This document shows, one piece after another, positions 1 to 5,172 of a DNA stretch of 5,304 nt. This DNA comes from Candidatus Peribacteria bacterium (lineage in GTDB: Bacteria; Patescibacteriota; Gracilibacteria; UBA1369; LOWO2-01-FULL-3): the NCBI GenBank assembly GCA_943359415.1, contig CALRHQ010000060.1:1-5304 (forward strand). The letters are read 5' to 3'. The notes beneath the pieces were generated by a model. That model worked only from the letters and a program-made list of their open reading frames with translations. It was not told the origin of the DNA and made no database searches. Both the position numbers and the translations under genes were made by a program. Position 1 is the first letter of the stretch; every line of letters starts with the position of its first letter.

Positions 1-872
1 GCTCCTTGACTAAAATGATTATCAGGACCTCCATCTTTCATCAATTTCCCCAAATCAACCATCATTGTTTCAGCAAGAAATTGTTCATTCATCCTGTCTG
101 ATATTCCAAATGCTCCGGCGAATCTATTTCTCATAGATGCCGCAACAAGACTGAATAAATGCGATCCTACTCCAAATGGAAGTGCTCCAGTAGGAACCGG
201 CGCATCGAGAGTTACTTTATTTACTCTTCTTAACTGTATGTCCGGCAATAAATCGGGTCTCGCCAATGATTTTGCCAAAACCAAACCTCCCATACTGTAG
301 CCTTCCAAAGATATTGGCGTATCATTAAATTCTGCTATCAATGATGAAATTTGAGCGGCAGCTTGTGGTAAATAATCATCGTCTATACTAGTTTCTCCTC
401 CCACTAGAGAAATTCTTTTTGGCTTCTCTACGTATTCTTCAGTCCCTCCACCAAGTAAATTTATAAAAACAAATCTAATTCCAGCCACTGCAAACGGAAT
501 AAAATTTTTATAATAATGTGGAGTGTTCACGCTGTATCCACCAAGGATTATGTGAGTTTCTTTGATGTTTTTTGGATCCTTTGGTTCGACTATTGTTTCT
601 GCGACTTCATGCTCTTTTTCTCCAACTTTTATCTTTCTTTTTCGAATAGTTAATGTGATTTTTTGCCCGTCTATGTCTAAAGTTTCCGGTGAACTTGTTG
701 GAGTGTAAACATTATCCGGAGGTCTAACTACGTGTGCATGAAGAGCATCCCTCACCTCTTTACTTACTTTACGTGCGACGCCTGGATTATTTACAAATGA
801 CCGTGCTTCTTCAGGTGGAGTAAGCCCTAAATATTCTGTGATTGGTTCCGGTTGTGATAAATGTGAATGCAT
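1..872 (-). CDS. Alpha/beta hydrolase fold protein (C-terminus cut by window edge)
   Basis: An open frame runs from an ATG at 872-870 to the left window edge, giving 290 complete residues without a stop. The best family sign is GYSMGG at residues 191-196, a GxSxG nucleophile elbow with Ser193 as the probable nucleophile. It follows a strand (TPISLE) and precedes a helix, as in esterases and lipases. An earlier strand ending in HIILGGYS (107-114) fits the oxyanion-hole loop, and VTLDAPVPTGA (220-230) fits the strand after the elbow. The catalytic His and probably the Asp lie outside the window. The first 100 residues are polar and precede the fold; no signal peptide or membrane segment is visible, so it is probably cytosolic. 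It starts 3 bases after the stop of the P-loop kinase gene, so the two are almost surely cotranscribed. The nearest AGGA is 15 bases upstream, too far for a normal ribosome site. Substrate unknown. Confidence 0.82.
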   Translation of the reverse strand, partial: MHSHLSQPEPITEYLGLTPPEEARSFVNNPGVARKVSKEVRDALHAHVVRPPDNVYTPTSSPETLDIDGQKITLTIRKRKIKVGEKEHEVAETIVEPKDPKNIKETHIILGGYSVNTPHYYKNFIPFAVAGIRFVFINLLGGGTEEYVEKPKRISLVGGETSIDDDYLPQAAAQISSLIAEFNDTPISLEGYSMGGLVLAKSLARPDLLPDIQLRRVNKVTLDAPVPTGALPFGVGSHLFSLVAASMRNRFAGAFGISDRMNEQFLAETMMVDLGKLMKDGGPDNHFSQG

Positions 873-875
873 ACT

Positions 876-1835
876 TTATTTATTTTTTCCTGATAAAACT
901 TCTTTCGGTATTTCTCCCGGGAAGATACTTCTGAGAAAATCCGGCTCAATACTGGCAAGTACCTGCTGCATAGTTAATCTGGTTTCTATTTGTCCTGTTT
1001 TTATGTCATTGTCTTTTTTTCTTACGCTGTCTGCAAAATCTTTACTTTTAGGAAACCGACTGCAAATTTTGTTTGCCAGTGGGATTGACCGAGAAAGCTC
1101 AGGTATAATGTATCTATATTCTTCAAGTCTTCTTTGATATAGTTGCTCGAAATTTGTTCCATCCCTGCCATTTAGCATGTCGCGCAAAGTTGCGTGGAAA
1201 AGTCCTTCCTTAACCGATGCGTGCATCATTACAGAATATGGACGCAACCATGGTGGAAGCAACTCAGGCTTTAAAAGGTTGCCTACTGAGCCTACTCCAT
1301 CCACAATCAAAAGACGTGTATGTGGCCTTAAAGTCAAAGTATGTCGAGTAAATTTTCCACCGTTATTTCTGACATACGCCTTTGGGATTTCTATTTCTCC
1401 ACCTTCCTCACTTCCAACTATATCAATTGCCTCACCAAGAACTCTTTTGGCTTCCTCGTAACGAATATACTTTCTCCAAAATGACATGGATGTTGCAGTA
1501 AGACCTGCTCTTTCCGGTGTATCCCGCTCTGTTCCCAAAAAAAGATCCACATCAAGTGTGAAAATATTGCCTTCTTGAAGTAAACCTTCTTGTACGGCTT
1601 TAGCTTTAATTTTATCCCCCAATCCACTTTTGCCTGTGCCCGGAGCTCCATCCAAAAAGACGGCCATTGAAGCTCTTTGACCAAGAGTGTCTCTTAATTC
1701 TTTGCATACAATATCTGCCATTGCAGGTCTTCCATCAACAATTTTACCATATGGTTTAAGCGCTCTTAACGCTCTTAAGTCTCTTTCCGGAATTAGTTCC
1801 GGAATGCCGCCATTTTCTAAACTTCTTCCTCTCAT
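876..1835 (-). CDS. Uridine kinase-like P-loop kinase
   Basis: This 319-residue protein has a Walker A loop, GAPGTGKS, at residues 63-70 after a hydrophobic strand. TLDVDLFL (93-100) matches the kinase strand carrying acidic residues near the phosphate acceptor. IPKAYVRNNGGKFTRHT (150-166) resembles the substrate region of uridine kinases (usually P-x-Y-x-x-x-x-x-x-R). LLIVDGVGSV (175-184) takes the place of the usual EGI/EGIL strand, with Asp for Glu. RDMLNGRDG (218-226) followed by a Tyr-rich helix, a Pro (245) and LANKI (253-257) follows the lid and the 'P...ADiii' end of uridine kinase/phosphoribulokinase. The family fold is clear, but the acceptor is not: it could be a nucleoside, a sugar or another small molecule. 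It is about 100 residues longer than typical bacterial uridine kinase (about 210), with roughly 57 extra residues before the P-loop and about 60 after the core. The ATG at 1835 suits the promoter at 1859-1886; an in-frame TAA lies upstream at 1862-1860. No Shine-Dalgarno is visible. Confidence 0.78.
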   Translation of the reverse strand: MRGRSLENGGIPELIPERDLRALRALKPYGKIVDGRPAMADIVCKELRDTLGQRASMAVFLDGAPGTGKSGLGDKIKAKAVQEGLLQEGNIFTLDVDLFLGTERDTPERAGLTATSMSFWRKYIRYEEAKRVLGEAIDIVGSEEGGEIEIPKAYVRNNGGKFTRHTLTLRPHTRLLIVDGVGSVGNLLKPELLPPWLRPYSVMMHASVKEGLFHATLRDMLNGRDGTNFEQLYQRRLEEYRYIIPELSRSIPLANKICSRFPKSKDFADSVRKKDNDIKTGQIETRLTMQQVLASIEPDFLRSIFPGEIPKEVLSGKNK

Positions 1836-1858
1836 AAAATGTAGTTTTAAGCGCAGGC

Positions 1859-1886
1859 ATTATAAAAGATTTCGGCAAATTGTCAA
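1859..1886 (-). promoter_or_regulatory. Consensus sigma-70-type promoter for the kinase-hydrolase pair
   Basis: Reading leftward, a perfect TTGACA (1886-1881) and a perfect TATAAT (1864-1859) are separated by 16 bp. The expected start of transcription is near 1851, leaving a leader of only about 16 bases before the ATG at 1835. The position between the end of the cysteine-rich gene and the start of the kinase gene means the pair can be transcribed independently of the gene upstream. A 6-bp inverted repeat covers the -35 box. Confidence 0.8.
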
Positions 1887-1892
1887 TGCCGA
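1872..1892 (-). repeat. Small inverted repeat over the -35 box (operator or weak terminator)
   Basis: Arms TCGGCA (1872-1877) and TGCCGA (1887-1892) are perfectly complementary around a 9-base centre that contains the -35 hexamer of the kinase promoter. In the leftward transcript the hairpin lies about 27 bases after the stop of the cysteine-rich gene and is followed by AATCTTTTATAA. It could therefore be a weak intrinsic terminator for that gene or an operator for the kinase promoter. The stem is short and the T-run is broken, so either role is uncertain. Confidence 0.3.
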
Positions 1893-1918
1893 TGGCTTAG
1901 ATGTGATGGAATTTCTTA

Positions 1919-3622
1919 TCAGACCTCTTTGAAATAGCACTCCTCGCAAAGGATGTGTTCTTTTCTTTCCGGAGAGTAGCTTGTTTTAAGATTTTTTTTG
2001 CAATTGTCACAATTTCTGTCCCAAAGTTTTCGAGGATTTCTTAGGGCTATTCTGTCGAAATGGCGAGAGTCTGCGCATTTATTTGGAACCGGAATTCCGT
2101 ATCTTTTGTAAAATGCCAGTTCTTGTGGAATTATTTTGTAAAGTTTTCCGCAATCCGTGCATGTCAGGATTTGCTTTGTTATTGGCGCTAAATCCGGTTG
2201 TGATTCGTCATATTCTATTTCTGAAATATTGTCCGGAATTTCGATTTTTGGTCCTTGATAATCATACTCTTCGTCTCTGTTTATCCACTGCCAGCCACGA
2301 GAAAGCGCTTCTTCTTTTGTGAGATTTAAGTGCTCGTATGCGAGTGATTCGTTGTAGGCAAAAGGTGAATATTTCTCTGGAAAAAATTCGCCCCATGAGC
2401 CATCTTGTTTCATATATTCGATAATTTTCGGAACCAACTTTTCGTACTCTTCTTTTGAATATTTTTTATTAAAAATGCAGTAGGTTTGTTTTTTAAGGCC
2501 GATGCATCCGAAACAATTTTGAGAAGAAAAACAATTATCGCAATATGTTAAATTTGAACAATTCGTCCAACAAAGATTGCAGAATTTCAGGTTAAACAAG
2601 TCATATCCGCATGCTTGGCATTCGTAAGTGAGTTCGCTATTTTCACCCCAATATGAATGATCCATCGCATTTTTTGCTTTATTTAAAGTTTGAGAATGTG
2701 AACAATCTTCGCAGTCATCCAACTCAAAACATTCATGACAATTTTTTGTATTTTTCAAATAATTACCTGTGGAATTTTCTATGCTTGTTCCAATGTAATA
2801 TTTTGCAAAAGAATTTTCGCACATTTTTTTAAAAGTTTCTTTGGCCTGAGTTATGCTCTTTCTGCTGCCTAAATCGAATTCCTTAAGTTTTTTAAAATAT
2901 TCGTCTTTTGAATATTGTTTGTTGAAAATACAGTATTGTTTTTGATTTAAATTCACGCACATAAAACAATCTTTGCAGGCGATGCAGTTCTTCAAAAACC
3001 ATGAATTTGAGCAATTTTTTGAGTCCTGACAGAAAAAACATTCGTAGCAATATCGGCAATAAATACAATCATAACAAAAGTCACAATTTTGCACGCTTAA
3101 ACTATCGATACAATTTTTGCAAAGATTGACCCATGAGCCATAATAACAATCTTCGCATTGGTTTGTTGAAAACGTGAGGTAGCAATTTTTAAGCCTACTT
3201 GCTGCGTTACAATATCTACTGTTTTCTATCGGTTTTTGTTGAATTACGGCCATGCGTGGAACATCTGATTGTAGTTCAAAAAATTGTTCGAAGAATGGTT
3301 TCGAGAAATCGAAATCGCGACCGTAGGCTAAGGGATCCCATTTATCGCTCCACCATTCGTCGACATCGTAGACCGGAAACATTTTGGTCGGCCTGTTTAT
3401 AGGTGAAATTTTTGGATATGCTGAAATGATTTGTTTTCCGGAAATATCACAATTTCTATTATGCAAAAATCTTTCTTTTCTGTATGAAAGTCGGCGAATC
3501 ATGCGGCAAAAAGGGCATAGTGTAGGCGACGGAACATCTATTGATTTGTAAAAGGCTTCATCTTTTTCTGTGATTTCGAATTTTTCTTTGCACTGTTTAC
3601 AAGTTTTTGACAGAGAATTCAT
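1919..3622 (-). CDS. Cysteine-rich zinc-ribbon repeat protein, function unknown
   Basis: This 567-residue protein contains 46 cysteines (8%). The N-terminus is a zinc ribbon with C8xxC11 and C36xxC39 around the segment FYKSIDVPSPTLCPFCR, followed by a basic RR region. Residues 84-122 form an aromatic-rich block (YDVDEWWSDKWDPLAYGRDF and FFEQFFEL). Two cysteine blocks (about 138-231 and 283-382) each end in near-identical motifs, YCIFNKQYSKDEY and YCIFNKKYSKEEY. A second ribbon (C488xxC491, C516) repeats the N-terminal one, and C538xxC541 with C559xxC562 could bind another zinc. I recall this family as widespread and uncharacterised in CPR genomes, sometimes mislabelled CaiB/BaiF; no sign of that CoA-transferase is seen. 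No signal peptide or membrane span is visible, so a cytosolic metal or nucleic-acid binding role is plausible but unproven. The start at 3622 is the first ATG after an in-frame TGA; AGGA at 3628-3625 lies only 2 bases before it. The gene ends in tandem stops, TGA then TAA. Confidence 0.85.
   Translation of the reverse strand: MNSLSKTCKQCKEKFEITEKDEAFYKSIDVPSPTLCPFCRMIRRLSYRKERFLHNRNCDISGKQIISAYPKISPINRPTKMFPVYDVDEWWSDKWDPLAYGRDFDFSKPFFEQFFELQSDVPRMAVIQQKPIENSRYCNAASRLKNCYLTFSTNQCEDCYYGSWVNLCKNCIDSLSVQNCDFCYDCIYCRYCYECFFCQDSKNCSNSWFLKNCIACKDCFMCVNLNQKQYCIFNKQYSKDEYFKKLKEFDLGSRKSITQAKETFKKMCENSFAKYYIGTSIENSTGNYLKNTKNCHECFELDDCEDCSHSQTLNKAKNAMDHSYWGENSELTYECQACGYDLFNLKFCNLCWTNCSNLTYCDNCFSSQNCFGCIGLKKQTYCIFNKKYSKEEYEKLVPKIIEYMKQDGSWGEFFPEKYSPFAYNESLAYEHLNLTKEEALSRGWQWINRDEEYDYQGPKIEIPDNISEIEYDESQPDLAPITKQILTCTDCGKLYKIIPQELAFYKRYGIPVPNKCADSRHFDRIALRNPRKLWDRNCDNCKKNLKTSYSPERKEHILCEECYFKEV
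2471..2776 (-). repeat. Second, more divergent Cys-repeat block (residues 283-384)
   Basis: Residues 283-384 show a looser version of the same pattern, with C295xxC298, C304xxC307, C335xxC338, C348xxC351, C361xxC364 and C370xxC373 at spacings near 12-13 residues. The end of the block aligns without gaps to the end of the first: C219, C222, C231 and the following IFNK-YSK-EY motif recur at C370, C373 and C382. The offset of 151 residues points to an old internal duplication followed by divergence in the middle of the second copy. Confidence 0.65.
2906..3193 (-). repeat. Coding tandem repeat: eight 12-residue Cys units (residues 144-239)
   Basis: Within the cysteine-rich protein, residues 144-239 can be written as consecutive 12-residue rows: LKNCYLTFSTNQ, CEDCYYGSWVNL, CKNCIDSLSVQN, CDFCYDCIYCRY, CYECFFCQDSKN, CSNSWFLKNCIA, CKDCFMCVNLNQ, and a last row beginning KQYCIF. 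Columns 1 and 4 are usually Cys, column 3 is often Asn/Asp/Glu, and column 5 is usually aromatic or Ile. Cysteines at 180, 183, 186, 189, 192, 195 and 198 occur every third residue. A 12-residue period suggests a solenoid; the DNA itself is not an exact repeat. Confidence 0.75.
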
Positions 3623-3649
3623 GATCCTACGAGTTATGTGCCTCTCAAG

Positions 3650-3665
3650 TGGTCATGCTAGACCA
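3650..3665. repeat. Inverted repeat centred on a -10 box (candidate operator)
   Basis: TGGTC (3650-3654) and GACCA (3661-3665) flank the six bases that form the predicted -10 hexamer of the cysteine-rich gene. A repressor bound here would cover the site of strand opening. The arms are only 5 bp, so the repeat could occur by chance. Confidence 0.35.
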
Positions 3666-3684
3666 TCCATGTCCGCACTGTCAA
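3655..3684 (-). promoter_or_regulatory. Leftward promoter for the cysteine-rich gene
   Basis: A perfect TTGACA at 3684-3679 is followed after 18 bp by TAGCAT at 3660-3655 (4 of 6 consensus positions). Transcription would start near 3648 and give a leader of about 26 bases before the ATG at 3622. The -10 box is weak and sits inside a small palindrome, which would suit a regulated rather than a constitutive promoter. Confidence 0.55.
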
Positions 3685-3740
3685 CACTCTTAAACAAAAT
3701 TTGCGACACATTAATCCCCGCTTATTGGCTTAAATTACGC

Positions 3741-3770
3741 TTGATTTTTATTTTTTGTATATGATATATT
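3741..3770 (+). promoter_or_regulatory. Rightward promoter for the TrmB-like regulator
   Basis: TTGATT (3741-3746) and TATATT (3765-3770) are separated by 18 bp, and TGA just before the -10 box gives an extended -10 motif. The expected start near 3777 lies downstream of the ATG at 3755, which argues that translation begins at the ATG at 3803 instead. The surroundings are very AT-rich, so other hexamer pairs can be drawn. Confidence 0.5.
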
Positions 3771-3796
3771 TGTTTTGTAGAAAAAATTTTACAAAA
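3753..3796. repeat. Three TTTTGTA half-sites over the regulator promoter (candidate operator)
   Basis: TTTTGTA occurs at 3753-3759 and again at 3773-3779, exactly 20 bp (about two helical turns) apart. Its reverse complement TACAAAA follows at 3790-3796, forming a 7-bp inverted repeat with a 10-bp centre. The sites span the -10 box, the predicted transcription start and the leader of the TrmB-like gene. This is a natural place for autorepression by a dimeric winged-helix protein. The known TrmB site of Thermococcales is different, so the link to this protein is an inference from position only. Confidence 0.4.
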
Positions 3797-3802
3797 GATT
3801 TC

Positions 3803-4561
3803 ATGCTTGCACCGAAGCTGATAGAGATAGGATTTTCAGAAGATGAGGCGAAGATTTATCTTGCCCTTCTTGAACTTGGTGGCGCTTATGCCAGCAATAT
3901 TGCGAGAAAAACGCGGATAAACAGGGTCAATGTTTATTATATTTTGAATGAATTGAAAAAGAGGGGAATCGTGAGCGAAGTCGACAGAAATAAGTTGAAA
4001 TTTTATACATGTATTGCTCCAAAATCTCTTCTTAAAAAAGAAGAGGCTGTTTTGGAAAAAATAAAAACATTGATTCCAGAGCTTACCGCTCTTGAAAATG
4101 TGCATGCGATAAAACCTACTGTAAAATATTTTGAAGGGATCGAAGGAATTATTCAGGTATATGAAGATACTTTGACAGAGCAAAACGAAATCGTCGGATA
4201 CTCGAATTTGGAGCTTGTAATGAACGTTATCAGTGAATATATGGATAGATATGCGACAGAAAAAATGAAAAATAATTTAAAATCTAGAATCATTGCTCCT
4301 GGCACAGAGAAGGCAAAAACGTTTCTTGATAAATTTTATTTGAAAGATCCTGAGCGAAAAATTATGGAAATTTTATTTGTGTCTCCGAAGTCTTTTGTTT
4401 TCGAGAATGATATTTTTATTTACGGAAACAAGCTGGCGATCGTCAGTTTGAGAGAGGATGAAATGTTTGGAATGATACTGGAAAGTGGCTCCGTTGCCCG
4501 CACGCAGAGGTCACTCTTTAATCTTGCTTGGCTTGGAGCTACAAGTTTTGTGACGGGATAA
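3803..4561 (+). CDS. TrmB-family winged-helix transcriptional regulator
   Basis: From the ATG at 3803 the protein has 252 residues. Residues 1-65 form a winged helix: LIEIGFSEDEAKIYLALLELG (6-26) is the usual first helix pair of TrmB proteins, and ASNIARKTRINRVNVYYILN (30-49) is the helix-turn-helix with a recognition helix. A charged helix (76-98, KKEEAVLEKIKTLIPEL) is a probable coiled-coil dimer link. The effector part starts with VKYFEGIEGIIQVYEDTL (107-124), the typical entry to the TrmB C-terminal domain. In characterised archaeal TrmB proteins this region binds sugars, but the ligand here cannot be read from the sequence. An ATG at 3755 would add 16 residues that match nothing in the family and would begin inside the promoter, so 3803 is preferred. 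No Shine-Dalgarno is visible. It is divergent from the cysteine-rich gene and shares its regulatory region. Confidence 0.87.
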   Translation: MLAPKLIEIGFSEDEAKIYLALLELGGAYASNIARKTRINRVNVYYILNELKKRGIVSEVDRNKLKFYTCIAPKSLLKKEEAVLEKIKTLIPELTALENVHAIKPTVKYFEGIEGIIQVYEDTLTEQNEIVGYSNLELVMNVISEYMDRYATEKMKNNLKSRIIAPGTEKAKTFLDKFYLKDPERKIMEILFVSPKSFVFENDIFIYGNKLAIVSLREDEMFGMILESGSVARTQRSLFNLAWLGATSFVTG

Positions 4562-4565
4562 TTGT

Positions 4566-4594
4566 TTGCTGGATAATTTTTAAAAATGTAAAAT
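4566..4594 (+). promoter_or_regulatory. Possible promoter for the membrane protein gene
   Basis: TTGCTG (4566-4571) and TAAAAT (4589-4594) are 17 bp apart, which predicts a start near 4601 and a leader of about 18 bases. The -35 box matches only 3 of 6 positions. A perfect 12-bp palindrome, ATTTTTAAAAAT (4576-4587), lies between the boxes and may be no more than AT-rich sequence. No terminator is visible after the regulator gene, so read-through is also possible. Confidence 0.35.
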
Positions 4595-4618
4595 AAAATA
4601 GATTTAACCAAATTCCCT

Positions 4619-5155
4619 ATGGATTATATTTTTTCCACCGGTCTTATTGGCTCATTGATTCTAGTAACTGGCGCGGCTTGGCCGGAAAGCAAAGATGTTA
4701 AACATCCAATGAAATCTCTAAAAAATTGGCTGTTTGCAATCGGAGGATTTGTCATGCTTCTTTATGCAATTTTTGGTTACATGCAAGGTGGTCCGATTTT
4801 CTTCATGATTCTTGAAATTCTCGTTGCAGTATCAAGCATTCTAATGATGCTAAATACTCCTGACAGAGTTGATGTACCAATCCTAACGATCAGCAGTTTA
4901 GGCTTAATCGTTTGGTCGCTATTCCTTTTTGAAGGTTATTCTACAATTCTTTTTATTCTTGGACTTTGTGGAATCGGACTTGGGTATACACTTCAAGTCG
5001 GAACGTTGCGACGTAGTGTGGCTCTGACAGTTGGAAGCATTCTTATCGCTGTGTTCAGCTATATCGGAGCGAGCTGGATATTCTTTTGGCTAAACGTTTT
5101 CTTCGCTATTTTCTCAGCGTATTACGTTTACAAAGGGCTTGCGGGGAAGAAATAA
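4619..5155 (+). CDS. Small polytopic membrane protein, function unknown
   Basis: This 178-residue protein is mostly hydrophobic. Likely membrane spans lie near residues 3-20, 37-54, 58-78, 87-104, 107-124, 132-149 and 151-170, so six or seven helices. Short charged loops include WPESKDVKHPMKSLK (21-35) and LNTPDRVD (78-85), and the C-terminus ends in Lys-Lys. I do not recognise the family. The general shape, small with paired helices and few polar residues in the spans, would fit a small transporter or an integral membrane protein of unknown role, but no functional motif is visible. The start at 4619 is the first usable ATG and gives a first span right after three residues; no Shine-Dalgarno precedes it. 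It is 57 bases after the regulator gene and 17 bases before pdxT, so cotranscription with pdxT is likely. Whether it moves a B6 vitamer is pure guesswork from position. Confidence 0.8.
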   Translation: MDYIFSTGLIGSLILVTGAAWPESKDVKHPMKSLKNWLFAIGGFVMLLYAIFGYMQGGPIFFMILEILVAVSSILMMLNTPDRVDVPILTISSLGLIVWSLFLFEGYSTILFILGLCGIGLGYTLQVGTLRRSVALTVGSILIAVFSYIGASWIFFWLNVFFAIFSAYYVYKGLAGKK

Positions 5156-5172
5156 ATTCGATGAAATTTTAA

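Noticed and set aside
838..1461. Plus-strand open frames opposite the kinase gene
   Set aside because: They are shadows of a minus-strand gene with clear P-loop kinase motifs; their translations show no family features.
1858..1860. ATG immediately after the TATA box as a start for the kinase gene
   Set aside because: It is in another reading frame and overlaps the -10 hexamer, so it would not be in the transcript.
1916..1921. UGA recoding (UGA as Gly, as in Gracilibacteria/Absconditabacteria)
   Set aside because: The tandem TGA-TAA at the end of the cysteine-rich gene would allow it, but no complete or partial gene here has an internal in-frame TGA and Gly is encoded by GGN throughout.
2471..3193. 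CRISPR-like or DNA-level tandem repeat in the Cys-rich region
   Set aside because: The periodicity is in the protein; the underlying DNA units differ in sequence and are not separated by spacers.
1919..3622. CaiB/BaiF CoA-transferase annotation for the cysteine-rich protein
   Set aside because: The sequence is dominated by CxxC motifs and 12-residue Cys repeats and shows nothing of the CoA-transferase III fold; the label appears to be a propagated error.
3755..3802. Longer start for the TrmB-like gene at the ATG at 3755
   Set aside because: The extra 16 residues lie over the predicted -10 box and half-site cluster and do not resemble the start of TrmB proteins; the family-like start MLAPKLIEIGFSEDEA begins at 3803.
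3836..4183. Minus-strand 115-codon open frame opposite the regulator gene
   Set aside because: It lies wholly within the TrmB-like gene and its translation is low-complexity and Phe/Ile-rich, as expected for an antisense shadow.
4556..4578. Direct repeat GGATAATT at 4556-4563 and 4571-4578 and absence of a hairpin after the regulator gene
   Set aside because: Two 8-bp copies in AT-rich sequence can arise by chance, the first overlaps the stop codon, and no terminator-like stem with a T-run is present.
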